Shown piece by piece: positions 37,081-47,237 of a stretch of DNA of 64,000 nt. Each line of letters opens with the position of its first letter. The first letter of the stretch is position 1. This DNA comes from Klebsiella sp. RIT-PI-d (lineage in GTDB: Bacteria > Pseudomonadota > Gammaproteobacteria > Enterobacterales > Enterobacteriaceae): positions 248,001-312,000 of the forward strand of contig NZ_LGIT01000017.1 of assembly GCF_001187865.1 (NCBI RefSeq), given 5' to 3'. The position numbers and the translations under genes are program-made. Under the pieces are notes generated by a model. That model was not told the origin of the DNA. It did no database searches and was given only the letters and a program-made list of their open reading frames with translations.

Positions 37081-37560
37081 TTACCAGCGAGCAGGTTTTT
37101 CTGCGCCCAGAAGCGTGAGATGCTGTTGCAGACGATGACCATCGGCAAAAACCAGATCCGGCGCGATTTCAAACAGCGGCCACAGCATAAAGCCACGATT
37201 TTTCATATCGTAATGCGGTACCGTCAGGCGCGCGGTATTAATTATGCAGTCACCGAACAGCATAATATCAAGATCTAACGTGCGTGGCCCCCAGCGCTCA
37301 GCTTTACGGATACGCCCCTGCTGTAGCTCAATGCGCTGGGTATGACCGAGCAGCGTTTCAGGGGAGAGGGCGGTGTCGAGCGCCACGGCGGCGTTGAGGT
37401 AGTCGGGTTGATCCTGCGGACCTAACGGCGGGGTGCGGTAAAAAGAGGAGACGGCAACGATGCGGCTGTCAGGGATCTCGCCGATGGCCTTTACGGCAGC
37501 ATTGACCTGCTCCAGCGGAGAGGCCAGATTGCTGCCGAGGGCAATATAGGCGAGGGTCAT
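37081..37560 (-). CDS. folK: 6-hydroxymethyl-7,8-dihydropterin pyrophosphokinase
   Basis: This 159-residue enzyme transfers pyrophosphate from ATP to hydroxymethyl-dihydropterin in folate synthesis. The family signature [16 protein letters not shown] (about residues 88-103) and the start AYIALGSNL are present. Its start overlaps the pcnB stop by 4 bp (ATGA), so it is translationally coupled to pcnB at the end of the sfsA-dksA-gluQ-pcnB-folK run. Confidence 0.96.
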   Translation of the reverse strand: MTLAYIALGSNLASPLEQVNAAVKAIGEIPDSRIVAVSSFYRTPPLGPQDQPDYLNAAVALDTALSPETLLGHTQRIELQQGRIRKAERWGPRTLDLDIMLFGDCIINTARLTVPHYDMKNRGFMLWPLFEIAPDLVFADGHRLQQHLTLLGAEKPARW

Positions 37561-38954
37561 GCACTGCCTTCGCGACGCGGGGCGCGCTTACGCGGACGAC
37601 GATGGCGACGGCGTGCTTCAGGCTCATCATCGAGGTTGTTGAGCATATCTTTTTGCGCGGGCGGCGCAGAGACCTGGAATTCGCCCCACCATTTCACCAG
37701 ACGCTGCAATTCGGCGTTATTTTCGATCTCTGCGCGCAGGGCCAGGAGATCGTAAGAGGCGCGGAACTTGGGATGCTCAAGCAGTTTCCAGGCGCGTTTA
37801 CCCTGGCGACGGGACATGCGCATTTGCAGCAGCCAGATGTCACGCGTCAGCGACGTAATGCGTTTCGGAATAGCCAGTGAACGGCACGCCTCATCCAGCA
37901 CTTCATTCATTGCTAGCGCGAAAGCATCCTGCCACACCAGACCGCCTTCCTGTGCCAGCTTCTGTGCCATTTCAAGCAGCGGATACCAGAACATCGCGGC
38001 AAACAGGAATGCCGGGTTAACGCGCATATCATTCTGAATGCGGTTGTCGGTATTTTTGAGCACCTGCGCCAGAATCCGCTCCATCGGCGTATCACCGTTT
38101 TCGGTGAAATAGCGGGTGATGCTCGGGAACAGCGGCTGAAACAGACTGTATTTGCACAGCAGAACGTAGGTGTCGTAACCGTGGCCGGCCTGAAGCAACT
38201 TAAGCGATTCTTCAAACAGGCGCGCGGGCGGCACATCGTTCATTAACGAGGCCAGACGGGGGATAGGTTCAGCCGTCTCAGGGCTAATGGTCATACCAAG
38301 CTTGGCGGCAAAACGCACAGCGCGCAGCATGCGTACCGGATCTTCACGATAGCGTGTCTCAGGATCGCCAATCAGGCGGATAACGCCCTGCTCAAGATCC
38401 TGCATTCCGCCTACGTAATCGCGAACCGAAAAATCGGCCACGCTGTAATAAAGGCTGTTGATTGTAAAGTCACGGCGCTGGGCATCTTCTTCTATTGATC
38501 CAAAGATGTTGTCACGCAGCAGCATCCCGTTTTGTCCGCGCTGGGAGGTAGTGCGATCGGCCTGGGTATCTTCATGATGCCCGCGGAATGTGGCGACCTC
38601 GATAATTTCCGGGCCAAACATCACGTGAGCGAGGCGGAAGCGACGACCGACCAGACGACAGTTGCGAAACAGTTTACGCACCTGATCCGGCGTGGCATTG
38701 GTGGTCACGTCAAAATCTTTAGGTTTTTTGCCCAGCAGAAGGTCACGCACCCCGCCACCGACAAGATACGATTCATAACCCGCTTTATTCAGTCGGTAAA
38801 GTACCTTGAGGGCATTTTCGCTGATATCTTTGCGGGAAATAGCGTGCTGTTCACGCGGGATAACCGTCATATGTGGACGGGCGACGACCTGTTGGGTCTC
38901 GCTCTCCTCGCGGTTGAGCACCTTGCGGCAAAAATTAGCGACTCGGGTAAAAAT
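37557..38954 (-). CDS. pcnB: Poly(A) polymerase I, with an ATT start codon
   Basis: This nucleotidyltransferase adds 3' poly(A) tails to RNA, promoting decay and controlling ColE1 plasmid copy number. Reading from an ATT codon at 38954-38952 gives 465 residues starting (M)[16 protein letters not shown], which matches the E. coli N-terminus and length, where AUU initiation has been reported. A GAGGTG ribosome site sits at the right distance upstream. The first conventional start, a GTG at 38921, lies inside the conserved region. Catalytic motifs [24 protein letters not shown] begin near residue 55. The C-terminus is Arg-rich and binds RNA. Confidence 0.93.
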   Translation of the reverse strand: MFTRVANFCRKVLNREESETQQVVARPHMTVIPREQHAISRKDISENALKVLYRLNKAGYESYLVGGGVRDLLLGKKPKDFDVTTNATPDQVRKLFRNCRLVGRRFRLAHVMFGPEIIEVATFRGHHEDTQADRTTSQRGQNGMLLRDNIFGSIEEDAQRRDFTINSLYYSVADFSVRDYVGGMQDLEQGVIRLIGDPETRYREDPVRMLRAVRFAAKLGMTISPETAEPIPRLASLMNDVPPARLFEESLKLLQAGHGYDTYVLLCKYSLFQPLFPSITRYFTENGDTPMERILAQVLKNTDNRIQNDMRVNPAFLFAAMFWYPLLEMAQKLAQEGGLVWQDAFALAMNEVLDEACRSLAIPKRITSLTRDIWLLQMRMSRRQGKRAWKLLEHPKFRASYDLLALRAEIENNAELQRLVKWWGEFQVSAPPAQKDMLNNLDDEPEARRRHRRPRKRAPRREGSA

Positions 38955-38998
38955 AGTGCACCTCGGTTGTGTAACAAAAAATAGCGGCTAATCATAGC

Positions 38999-39883
38999 TC
39001 AGCGTAGCGCGTTTGAGAATGATGGATTTTCTGCCACGTGCGCAAGTGACCAGTTGTCACTCGCCTGACGAAGCAGTTGTTCCACGCTGAGATCCTGCCA
39101 GGCATGGATATCCGGCTGATGTAAAAAGCGCAATGCCTGGATAATTACCGGGCGCGGATCGCCTTCCGGTAACGCTGGCGCATGGTTTTGTTTAGAGAGC
39201 TTATCGCCATGCTCATTGCAGGCCAGCGGCAAATGAACATACTCAGGAACTGGCCAGTCAAACAGCTGGTATAGCGCAATTTGCCGTACCGTCGGTTCAA
39301 TCAGATCGGCCCCGCGCACAATCTCTGTAATGCCCTGGAAACGATCGTCAACCACCACTGCCAGATTATAAGCAAACAGTCCGTCACGGCGATGAATAAT
39401 GAAATCTTCCCGCGCCAGCCGTGGGTCCGCATGGATTTCGCCGCGCAGATTATCATAAAAAGAGATTACCGGATGCTGCTGACGCAGGCGCACCGCCGCA
39501 TTTTTACCGGTTTGCTGGCGCTGGCGGCAGTGACCGTCATAAATCCCACCGACGCTCTGGACCCGCGCACGGGTACAGGTGCAGTAGTAGCTTAAATCCT
39601 GCTGTTGTAGCCATTCCAGCGCATGGCGATAAGCCTCATGACGACGAGATTGCCAGATAACCTCGCCATCCCAGTGCAAACCATAATGTTCCAGCTGACG
39701 CAAAATGGTATTCGCGGCACCGGGAACTTCACGGGGGGGATCAATATCTTCAATACGAACCCGCCAGATCCCCAGCCGGGCGCGCGCCTGTAAATAGCTG
39801 CCGAGTGCGGCTATTAGCGAGCCAAAATGCAGTTCACCGGAAGGCGAGGGGGCGAAGCGCCCAATATAGTGTGAGTCAGACAT
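38999..39883 (-). CDS. gluQ: Glutamyl-Q tRNA(Asp) synthetase
   Basis: This 294-residue paralogue of the GluRS catalytic domain attaches glutamate to the queuosine at position 34 of tRNA-Asp. It has the HIGH-like [13 protein letters not shown] motif, a KMSKS-like DKLSKQNHA and a zinc site formed by CTCTRARV, Tyr and GHC (about residues 100-120). The tRNA anticodon-binding domain is absent, as expected. It lies 60 bp after dksA. E. coli GluQ is slightly longer, mainly at the C-terminus. Confidence 0.94.
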   Translation of the reverse strand: MSDSHYIGRFAPSPSGELHFGSLIAALGSYLQARARLGIWRVRIEDIDPPREVPGAANTILRQLEHYGLHWDGEVIWQSRRHEAYRHALEWLQQQDLSYYCTCTRARVQSVGGIYDGHCRQRQQTGKNAAVRLRQQHPVISFYDNLRGEIHADPRLAREDFIIHRRDGLFAYNLAVVVDDRFQGITEIVRGADLIEPTVRQIALYQLFDWPVPEYVHLPLACNEHGDKLSKQNHAPALPEGDPRPVIIQALRFLHQPDIHAWQDLSVEQLLRQASDNWSLAHVAENPSFSNALR

Positions 39884-39943
39884 AGTACGAGGTGATGGAT
39901 AGTGTTAAGGCGGGAGAGACTCCCGCCATAAATATCAGCGCTG

Positions 39944-40399
39944 TTAGCCAGCCATCTGTTTTTCGCGGATCTCAGCCAGCGTTTTGCAGTCAATGCAAAG
40001 ATCGGCGGTAGGACGCGCTTCAAGACGACGAATACCAATTTCAACTCCGCAGGATTCGCAGAAACCGAAATCTTCGTCTTCCACCTTTTTAAGGGTTTTT
40101 TCGATCTTTTTAATCAGCTTGCGTTCACGATCGCGGTTACGCAGTTCGAGGCTGAATTCTTCTTCCTGCGCGGCACGGTCTACCGGGTCCGGGAAGTTTG
40201 CCGCTTCGTCCTGCATGTGGGTAACGGTGCGATCGACTTCGTCCCGAAGTTGATTACGCCATGCTTCAAGAATACGTCTGAAGTGCGCCAACTGGGCTTC
40301 ATTCATATACTCTTCGCCCGGCTTCTCCTGGTACGGTTCCACCCCAGCGATGGCAAGAATACTCAGGGACGATGTTTTACGGTTTTGCCCTTCTTGCAT
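39944..40399 (-). CDS. dksA: DksA, RNA polymerase-binding transcription factor
   Basis: This 151-residue factor enters the RNA polymerase secondary channel and acts with ppGpp to repress rRNA and activate amino acid promoters. The start at 40399 ([15 protein letters not shown]) gives the E. coli sequence; the frame extends six codons upstream. The coiled coil is about residues 35-105 with the tip DPVDRA (Asp71, Asp74 and Ala76). The four-Cys zinc finger is CESC...CIDC near the C-terminus. The sequence appears nearly identical to E. coli DksA. Confidence 0.97.
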   Translation of the reverse strand: MQEGQNRKTSSLSILAIAGVEPYQEKPGEEYMNEAQLAHFRRILEAWRNQLRDEVDRTVTHMQDEAANFPDPVDRAAQEEEFSLELRNRDRERKLIKKIEKTLKKVEDEDFGFCESCGVEIGIRRLEARPTADLCIDCKTLAEIREKQMAG

Positions 40400-40575
40400 G
40401 TTGCTTCTCCTTAACACGCACTATCGATCCCCTTAGTCGGGGGAAAATCAGGCCGCTATAAATAGCAGAAGCTTTTCCGGATAGCAATTATCTAAACGTC
40501 ACTCTTGACAACCCTGTGAGGAAAAGCGTATTTACACGCGAGTCCAGAACATAATTTAACCATTCCCACAACTGA

Positions 40576-41280
40576 CTATAATGTGACGGGGAGTGGTAAT
40601 TGCAGCAACATATTATTAGCAGAAATCTCAGCTTTATAAGCGAGAATTTCTACGCCCTTGTTTTGTGCCTCAGTCAGCAAACGCGCATAGGTTGCATCAA
40701 TGTGCCGCGCGGGTGAAAAAGAGGTAATAGCTGAATGAAGCACTGCAAACAGCATCACCGCCCGCTCGCCGCCCTTAGCGACACTCATCAACTCACGCAG
40801 ATGCCGCTGGCCGCGCTCGGTTACCGCATCGGGAAAGTAGCCTTTGTTCTGCTCTGCCAGCGTAACCGACTTAACTTCAATATAGCAGTCGCAGCGATCT
40901 TCTGCCTGTAACATGAAATCTATTCGACTGCGCTCTGCGCCATATTTTACTTCACTTTTCAGAATATTATAGCCGCTGAGCGGTAACAGGCGCCCAGCCA
41001 GTATTGCCTCTTTGGTCAATACATTAGCCCGTAATGTATTGACACAAATAAATGCCCCCTCCCGGGTTTGAGTAATTTCCCAGGTATGCGGATATTTTCG
41101 TTTAGCATTTTCTGACGTTGAATACCAGATTGTATCTCCAGGCGTCGCACAACCGGTCATTGCGCCGGTATTGGGACAGTGTATTGTCAGGGCTACACCG
41201 TTGGGGGTGACGACATCAGCCAGAAAACGCTTATAGCGCCGGATCAGCGTGGCGGGCTGAAGTGGGGGAGAGAATTCCAT
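40576..41280 (-). CDS. sfsA: SfsA, putative sugar fermentation stimulation / DNA-binding nuclease-like protein
   Basis: This 234-residue protein belongs to the SfsA family. The C-terminal portion contains [23 protein letters not shown], a PD-(D/E)xK-like catalytic core (Asp, Glu-x-Lys), and the N-terminal part is OB-like ([12 protein letters not shown]). Overexpression was linked to maltose metabolism in E. coli, but the physiological role is unclear. It lies 12 bp after thpR and 176 bp before dksA. Confidence 0.93.
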   Translation of the reverse strand: MEFSPPLQPATLIRRYKRFLADVVTPNGVALTIHCPNTGAMTGCATPGDTIWYSTSENAKRKYPHTWEITQTREGAFICVNTLRANVLTKEAILAGRLLPLSGYNILKSEVKYGAERSRIDFMLQAEDRCDCYIEVKSVTLAEQNKGYFPDAVTERGQRHLRELMSVAKGGERAVMLFAVLHSAITSFSPARHIDATYARLLTEAQNKGVEILAYKAEISANNMLLQLPLPVTL

Positions 41281-41292
41281 CCAGATTCCTTG

Positions 41293-41823
41293 TCAGGGCT
41301 GTAGCGGCAGGCGCAGCAGCGGGGTGTATCGGGTGCGACCGCGAATAAATTGTGATTCATAGAGCACAAATTCAGTTACCGGAAACGACCAGCGAAAGCC
41401 AGGCGGCGGAATAGCCACCGCCTGGCTTGCCTCACGCAGCAGGGTGATATGCGGATGAAACGGCTGCGAGCTTTGCCAGCAGCCGCTGCGGGAAGCCTGC
41501 GCACGCAGCATATTTGCCAGCTGGAGAACTCCGCGCGGCGGCTGGCGCGTTCCCAGCCAGACTACACGCGAGCGTAGCCACTGGCCCGCATCATCCAGCG
41601 TCAGGGTAAATCCCGGCTGATGAATACGGGAAGCAAGCGAGGTCAGCGCATTTTGCTTTTGCGCGCTGACCTCGCCGAGGAAGGCGAGGGTCAAATGCAG
41701 ATTGGCCGCTGCGACCGGACGCCCGGCGTCAGGAGAAAAGTGAGCCGCACGCCAGTGAATAATCTGCTGCTGGATCTCGTCCGGCAGCGGCAGGGCAAAA
41801 AACAGCCTTTTCGACTCAGACAT
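41293..41823 (-). CDS. thpR: RNA 2',3'-cyclic phosphodiesterase (2H family)
   Basis: This 176-residue enzyme opens 2',3'-cyclic phosphates of RNA and can form 2'-5' RNA linkages in vitro (formerly LigT). The start at 41823 (MSESKRLFFALPLPDE) gives the E. coli length; the upstream 53-codon extension overlaps hrpB in the opposite strand and is not coding. Two HxTx motifs, HLTL (residues 43-46) and HITL (in HPHITLLRE), form the active site. It is divergent from hrpB, 73 bp away. Confidence 0.95.
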   Translation of the reverse strand: MSESKRLFFALPLPDEIQQQIIHWRAAHFSPDAGRPVAAANLHLTLAFLGEVSAQKQNALTSLASRIHQPGFTLTLDDAGQWLRSRVVWLGTRQPPRGVLQLANMLRAQASRSGCWQSSQPFHPHITLLREASQAVAIPPPGFRWSFPVTEFVLYESQFIRGRTRYTPLLRLPLQP

Positions 41824-41896
41824 CAGGGATACTCGGTTATGGTTTGTGGCGATGCTACAATGACCGCCGCTGAATGTTAACCCTCTGGAGCCATGC

Positions 41897-44326
41897 GTGT
41901 CGTCATTACCGGTTGCTGCCGTTCTTCCCGATCTCCTTTGTGCGCTAAAATCGGCGGCACACGTTCTGCTTAATGCGCCCACCGGGGCGGGAAAATCAAC
42001 GTGGTTGCCGCTTCAGCTATTGCAGCACGGCGATATTAATGGCCGCATCTTGCTGCTGGAGCCGCGCCGTCTGGCGGCACGTAATGTCGCCCAGCGGCTC
42101 GCTGAACTGCTCAATGAGAAGCCGGGACAAACCGTCGGTTACCGGATGCGTTCAGAAAGCTGCGTCGGACCGGCGACCCGCCTTGAAGTGGTAACCGAGG
42201 GAATACTGACCCGCATGATCCAGCACGATCCCGAACTTAACGGCGTTGGGCTGGTGATCCTTGATGAGTTTCACGAACGCAGCGTGCAGGCTGATTTAGC
42301 CCTCGCCCTGCTGCTGGACGTTCAGCAGGGACTGCGTGACGATTTGAAATTATTGATCATGTCGGCGACGCTCGATAATGCGCGTCTTCAGGCATTGCTA
42401 CCCGATGCGCCGGTAATTTCGTCGGCCGGGCGCGCATTTGCGGTTGCGCGTCGTTATCAGCCGTTGCCGACGCATCTGCGTTTTGCCGACGCGGTGGCGG
42501 TAGCCGTGGCGGAACTGCTGCGCGAGGAGAGCGGCTCGCTGCTGCTGTTCCTGCCCGGCGTCGGTGAGATCCAGCGCGTACGGGAACAGCTGGCAGAGCG
42601 CGTTGCTGGCGATGTGCTGCTCTGTCCGCTCTATGGTGCGCTGCCGCTGTCAGAGCAGCGTCAGGCCATCCTGCCCGCCGCGCAGGGAAAGCGCAAAGTG
42701 GTGCTGGCGACCAATATTGCGGAAACCAGTTTGACCATCGAAGGTATTCGCCTGGTAGTAGATTGTGCCCAGGAGCGCGTGGCCCGCTTTGATCCGCGTA
42801 CCGGCCTGACGCGGCTGGTCACCCAGCGCATTAGCCAGGCCTCGATGACGCAGCGTGCAGGGCGAGCAGGGCGCCTGGAGCCGGGTATTTGCCTGCATCT
42901 TATCAGTAAAGAGCAGGCGGAGCGTGCGGCAGCCCAGGGAGAGGCAGAAATCCTGCACAGCGATCTTTCCGGCCTGCTAATGGATCTGTTGCAGTGGGGC
43001 TGTGCCGATATCCATCAGCTTACCTGGCTGGACACGCCGCCTGCAACCAACCTGGCGGCCGCCCGCAGACTGCTGGTGCAGCTTGGCGCGCTGGATAATG
43101 AACGCCTGACCGTTTCCGGTCAGCGGATGGCCGCGCTGGGTAACGATCCGCGCCTCGCTGCCATGCTGACGGTGGCCGGTAACGCTGATGAGGTGACCAG
43201 CGCAGCGATGCTGGCCGCGATCCTGGAAGAGCCGCCGCGCGGGGGGCCGGTCGATCTTAATCTTGCATTTTCTCGCCGCCAGCCTCACTGGCAACAACGT
43301 ACTCAGCAATTATGCCAGCGGCTGGGCAGCAGAGGTGGTCAGCCCGACAGCGATGTGCTGGCGATACTGCTGGCTAGCGGTTTTGCCGATCGCATCGCCC
43401 GTCGACGTGGGCAGGAGGGACGTTATCAGCTGGCAAACGGGATGGGAGCCGTGCTGGACGTCGACGATCCTCTTAATCGCCATGAATGGCTGATAGCCCC
43501 GCTGCTTTTACAGGGCAGCACCTCGCCGGATGCACGTATTTTGCTGGCGCTGCCTCTGGATATCACTACATTTATCGCCGCCTGCCCGACGCGGGTACAG
43601 CAGTCGGACACGGTAGAGTGGGATGATGCGCAGGGAACGCTGAAAGCCCTGCGGCGCAGCCGGATTGGCGAGCTTACATTAAGCGTTCAACCGCTGGCGA
43701 AGCCGTCAGAGGCAGAATTGCATCAGGCGATGTTGAATGGCATCCGCGAAAAAGGACTTAATGTATTAAACTGGACGGCGCAGGCACAACAGCTGCGTTT
43801 GCGGTTACACTGCGCTGCCGCCTGGCTGCCGGAAGATAACTGGCCGAAAGTGGATGACGCGTCGCTGCTGGCAACGATGGAGATCTGGCTGTTGCCAGTC
43901 CTGTCAGGCATTCACTCCCTGCGGGCGCTAAAGACGCTGGATGTCGCGCAGGCATTGGGGCATTTACTGGACTGGTCATCCCGCCAGCGGCTGGATAGTC
44001 AGCTGCCGGAGCATTACACTGTGCCGACAGGCAGTCGGATCGCTATCCGCTATCATGAAGATAATCCTCCGGCGCTGGCGGTGCGGATGCAGGAGATGTT
44101 TGGCGAGGCCAGTACGCCAACGATTGCCGGGGGGCGCATTCCTTTGGTTCTTGAACTATTATCTCCCGCGCAGCGTCCGCTTCAAATCACACGTGATTTA
44201 AGCGCGTTCTGGCGGGGCGCGTACCGTGAGGTACAAAAAGAGATGAAAGGGCGTTACCCGAAACACGTCTGGCCTGACGATCCGGCGAATACGGCGCCGA
44301 CCCGACGTGTAAAAAAGTATTCGTAG
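41897..44326 (+). CDS. hrpB: HrpB, ATP-dependent RNA helicase (DEAH/RHA family)
   Basis: This is an 809-residue helicase with a GTG start at 41897 (MSSLPVAAVLPDLL). Visible motifs are Walker A APTGAGKST (near residue 29), motif II ILDEFHERS (DExH box), motif III MSATL, motif VI QRAGRAGR, and the C-terminal HA2/OB and HrpB-specific domains. The length equals E. coli HrpB. Its cellular role is not known. It is a single gene just upstream of mrcB; a short GCTGCC / GGCAGC hairpin lies at 44353-44368. Confidence 0.95.
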   Translation: MSSLPVAAVLPDLLCALKSAAHVLLNAPTGAGKSTWLPLQLLQHGDINGRILLLEPRRLAARNVAQRLAELLNEKPGQTVGYRMRSESCVGPATRLEVVTEGILTRMIQHDPELNGVGLVILDEFHERSVQADLALALLLDVQQGLRDDLKLLIMSATLDNARLQALLPDAPVISSAGRAFAVARRYQPLPTHLRFADAVAVAVAELLREESGSLLLFLPGVGEIQRVREQLAERVAGDVLLCPLYGALPLSEQRQAILPAAQGKRKVVLATNIAETSLTIEGIRLVVDCAQERVARFDPRTGLTRLVTQRISQASMTQRAGRAGRLEPGICLHLISKEQAERAAAQGEAEILHSDLSGLLMDLLQWGCADIHQLTWLDTPPATNLAAARRLLVQLGALDNERLTVSGQRMAALGNDPRLAAMLTVAGNADEVTSAAMLAAILEEPPRGGPVDLNLAFSRRQPHWQQRTQQLCQRLGSRGGQPDSDVLAILLASGFADRIARRRGQEGRYQLANGMGAVLDVDDPLNRHEWLIAPLLLQGSTSPDARILLALPLDITTFIAACPTRVQQSDTVEWDDAQGTLKALRRSRIGELTLSVQPLAKPSEAELHQAMLNGIREKGLNVLNWTAQAQQLRLRLHCAAAWLPEDNWPKVDDASLLATMEIWLLPVLSGIHSLRALKTLDVAQALGHLLDWSSRQRLDSQLPEHYTVPTGSRIAIRYHEDNPPALAVRMQEMFGEASTPTIAGGRIPLVLELLSPAQRPLQITRDLSAFWRGAYREVQKEMKGRYPKHVWPDDPANTAPTRRVKKYS

Positions 44327-44454
44327 TTGCGCTAAATACCCGGTAAGGCCACGCTGCCATCCGGCAGCAATGACATTTGAGAGATTTCTTCTTTCTCCTG
44401 CGGGAGGAAGGACTGAGAATCAGGCATTACGCCTGAACGTAGCGGAGAAAAAGC

Positions 44455-47013
44455 ATGGCGGGGAATGACCGCGAACCGATTGGACGTAAAGGAAAACCTG
44501 CGCGTCCGGCAAAACAAAAAGTGACTCGCCGTCAGCAGTATGACGATGATTATGACGATGAAGAAGATGATGTGCCGCCGCCGCGTAAAACGCGGAGTAA
44601 AGGCAATGGCGGTGGGCGCAAGCGTCGCGGCAAACGCGGCTGGTTGTGGCTGCTGCTGAAAATATTTATCGTCTTTGTTGTGCTGTTTGCTATTTACGGC
44701 GTCTATCTGGATCAAAAAATCCGTAGCCGTATTGATGGCAAGGTCTGGCAGTTGCCTGCGGCGGTGTATGGTCGCATGGTTAACCTTGAGCCGGATATGG
44801 CGATCAGTAAAAACGAAATGATCAAGCTGCTGACGGCAACCCAGTATCGCCAGGTGACCGCGATGACGCGCCCGGGCGAATTTACCGTGCAGGCGAAAAG
44901 CATCGAAATGATCCGCCGTCCGTTTGATTTCCCGGACAGCAAAGAGGGCCAGGTGCGTGCGCGTCTGACCTTTGACGGCGATCATCTGGAGAGCATCGAG
45001 AATATGGAGAGCCATCGTCAGTTTGGTTTCTTCCGCCTCGATCCGCGCCTGATCACGATGCTCTCCTCGCCTAACGGTGAGCAGCGCCTGTTCGTGCCGC
45101 GCAACGGCTTTCCGGACCTGCTGGTCGATACCTTACTGGCAACCGAAGACCGTCATTTTTATGAACATGATGGCGTGAGCCTGTATTCCATCGGGCGTGC
45201 TGTACTGGCCAACCTGACGGCCGGGCGAACGGTTCAGGGGGCAAGTACCCTGACCCAGCAGCTGGTGAAGAACCTGTTTCTCTCCAGCGAGCGCTCTTAT
45301 GCCCGTAAAGCGAACGAAGCGTATATGGCGCTGCTGATGGACGCGCGTTACAGCAAGGACCGTATTCTTGAGTTGTACATGAACGAGGTCTATCTCGGTC
45401 AGAGTGGCGACAACGAGATCCGCGGCTTCCCGCTGGCGAGCCTGTACTACTTTGGCCGTCCGGTGGAAGAACTGAGTCTCGATCAGCAGGCTCTGCTGGT
45501 GGGTATGGTGAAGGGCGCGTCTATTTACAATCCGTGGCGCAATCCGAAACTGGCGCTGGAACGACGCAATCTGGTGCTGCGTCTGCTGCAACAGCAGCAG
45601 GTGATCGACCAGGAGCTGTACGACATGCTGAGCGCTCGTCCGCTGGGCGTCCAGCCGCGCGGTGGGGTGATTTCTCCGCAGCCGGCGTTTATGCAAATGG
45701 TCCGTCAGGAGCTGCAGGCGAAGCTGGGCGATAAAGTCAAAGATCTCTCCGGCGTGAAGATCTTTACGACCTTTGACTCCGTTGCTCAGGATGCGGCAGA
45801 AAAAGCGGCAACCGAAGGCATTCCGGTGCTGAAAAAACAGCGCAAACTTGCCGATCTGGAAACCGCAATGGTGGTGGTTGACCGTTTCAGCGGCGAAGTC
45901 CGGGCGATGGTCGGTGGTGCAGAGCCGCAGTTTGCCGGCTACAACCGCGCGATGCAGGCCCGCCGTTCGATTGGTTCACTGGCAAAACCGGCAACCTATT
46001 TAACCGCGTTAAGCCAGCCTAACCGCTTCCGTCTGAACACGTGGATTGCCGATGCGCCGCTTGCCCTTCGTCAGCCAAATGGCAAAGTGTGGTCGCCGCA
46101 AAACGACGATCATCAGTACAGCGCCAGCGGTCAGGTGATGCTGGTGGATGCGCTGACGCGCTCCATGAACGTCCCTACGGTAAATCTGGGGATGACCCTT
46201 GGCCTGCCGGCGGTAACGGACACCTGGAAAAAACTGGGCGTGCCGGAAGATCAGCTTCATCCGGTTCCGGCGATGCTACTGGGCGCGCTGAACCTGACGC
46301 CAATTGAAGTGGCGCAGGCATTCCAGACCATTGCCAGCGGCGGCAACCGGGCAACGCTTTCCGCTCTGCGTTCGGTGATTTCAGAAGATGGTAAGGTGCT
46401 TTATCAGAGCTTCCCGCAGGCCGAACGTGCGGTTCCGGCTCAGGCTGCCTACATGACCTTGTGGACAATGCAGCAGGTGGTACAGCGCGGAACGGGTCGT
46501 CAACTGGGGGCAAAATATCCTGGCCTGCATCTGGCAGGTAAAACCGGGACCACCAACAATAATGTGGATACCTGGTTTGCCGGAATTGACGGCCGTGAAG
46601 TAGTGATCACCTGGGTTGGTCGGGACAATAACCAGCCAACGAAGCTGTACGGTGCCAGCGGTGCGATGTCCATCTATCAGCGTTATCTGACTAACCAGTC
46701 GCCGATCCCGCTGGTAATGACGCCGCCGGAAGACGTGGTCGATATGGGCGTGGACGACAGCGGTAACTTACTGTGCAGCGGTGGATCGCGCGTGCTGCCG
46801 GTCTGGACCTCCGATCCGACGGCGCTGTGCCAGCAGAGCGAAATGTTGCAACAGCAGCAACAGCAGCAGGGTAACCCGTTCGATCAGTCGTCGCAGCAGC
46901 AACAACAGCAGCAGCAACAGCAACAACAGCAGCAGCAACAGCCGCCTCAGCAGGAGAAAAAAGAGAGCGATGGTGTTGCCGGCTGGATTAAGGATATGTT
47001 TGGCGGTAACTAA
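44455..47013 (+). CDS. mrcB: PBP1b, bifunctional peptidoglycan glycosyltransferase/transpeptidase
   Basis: This 852-residue inner-membrane enzyme polymerises and crosslinks peptidoglycan. The cytoplasmic tail (residues 1-62) is Asp/Glu then Lys/Arg-rich, followed by one membrane helix ([19 protein letters not shown]), the UvrB-like UB2H region that binds LpoB, the transglycosylase domain with catalytic Glu231 ([12 protein letters not shown]) and the transpeptidase domain with Ser508 (SLAK), SMN and KTGTT. The C-terminus carries Q7 and Q16 tracts encoded by CAG/CAA runs (46845-46941). The internal Met that starts the short form in E. coli (about residue 46) is absent; a GTG codon (Val40) is nearby. 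Confidence 0.96.
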   Translation: MAGNDREPIGRKGKPARPAKQKVTRRQQYDDDYDDEEDDVPPPRKTRSKGNGGGRKRRGKRGWLWLLLKIFIVFVVLFAIYGVYLDQKIRSRIDGKVWQLPAAVYGRMVNLEPDMAISKNEMIKLLTATQYRQVTAMTRPGEFTVQAKSIEMIRRPFDFPDSKEGQVRARLTFDGDHLESIENMESHRQFGFFRLDPRLITMLSSPNGEQRLFVPRNGFPDLLVDTLLATEDRHFYEHDGVSLYSIGRAVLANLTAGRTVQGASTLTQQLVKNLFLSSERSYARKANEAYMALLMDARYSKDRILELYMNEVYLGQSGDNEIRGFPLASLYYFGRPVEELSLDQQALLVGMVKGASIYNPWRNPKLALERRNLVLRLLQQQQVIDQELYDMLSARPLGVQPRGGVISPQPAFMQMVRQELQAKLGDKVKDLSGVKIFTTFDSVAQDAAEKAATEGIPVLKKQRKLADLETAMVVVDRFSGEVRAMVGGAEPQFAGYNRAMQARRSIGSLAKPATYLTALSQPNRFRLNTWIADAPLALRQPNGKVWSPQNDDHQYSASGQVMLVDALTRSMNVPTVNLGMTLGLPAVTDTWKKLGVPEDQLHPVPAMLLGALNLTPIEVAQAFQTIASGGNRATLSALRSVISEDGKVLYQSFPQAERAVPAQAAYMTLWTMQQVVQRGTGRQLGAKYPGLHLAGKTGTTNNNVDTWFAGIDGREVVITWVGRDNNQPTKLYGASGAMSIYQRYLTNQSPIPLVMTPPEDVVDMGVDDSGNLLCSGGSRVLPVWTSDPTALCQQSEMLQQQQQQQGNPFDQSSQQQQQQQQQQQQQQQQPPQQEKKESDGVAGWIKDMFGGN
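46894..46941 (+). repeat. CAG/CAA trinucleotide run encoding Q16, with 21-bp tandem duplication
   Basis: Sixteen consecutive Gln codons occur near the 3' end of mrcB. Bases 46900-46920 and 46921-46941 are identical 21-bp units (CAACAACAGCAGCAGCAACAG), so the tract grew by a recent duplication or slippage event without disturbing the frame. Confidence 0.95.
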
Positions 47014-47029
47014 CGTGTCATGAGTAGAT

Positions 47030-47063
47030 GCCCCCGATGGTGCCGTCCATCGGGGGCTTTTTT
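47030..47063 (+). terminator. Rho-independent terminator after mrcB
   Basis: A perfect 11-bp stem, GCCCCCGATGG / CCATCGGGGGC, has a 6-base loop and a run of six T, 16 bp after the mrcB stop. Confidence 0.95.
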
Positions 47064-47183
47064 ATATCTGAAGGCCTTGTTGCTAAGCCACACTGCTTAT
47101 CTGGTTATTTATTATCCCCTTAGTTTTTCCAGGGGCGCATATTGCTTGCTATGCGTTCAGCGTTTCGAATATTATGCTGCGGT

Positions 47184-47202
47184 CATAATAATAATTCTCG
47201 TT
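47184..47202 (+). promoter_or_regulatory. Fur box upstream of fhuA
   Basis: CATAATAATAATTCTCGTT matches 12 of 19 positions of the consensus GATAATGATAATCATTATC and lies 36-54 bp before the fhuA start. It predicts iron-dependent repression by Fur of the whole fhuACDB operon. Confidence 0.75.
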
Positions 47203-47237
47203 TACGTTATCATTCACTTTTTATCAGAGATATACCC

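Noticed and set aside
47142-47237. N-terminal extension of fhuA from an upstream ATG
   Set aside because: It would place the Fur box inside the coding region and bury the signal peptide. The start at 47238 gives a normal exported receptor.
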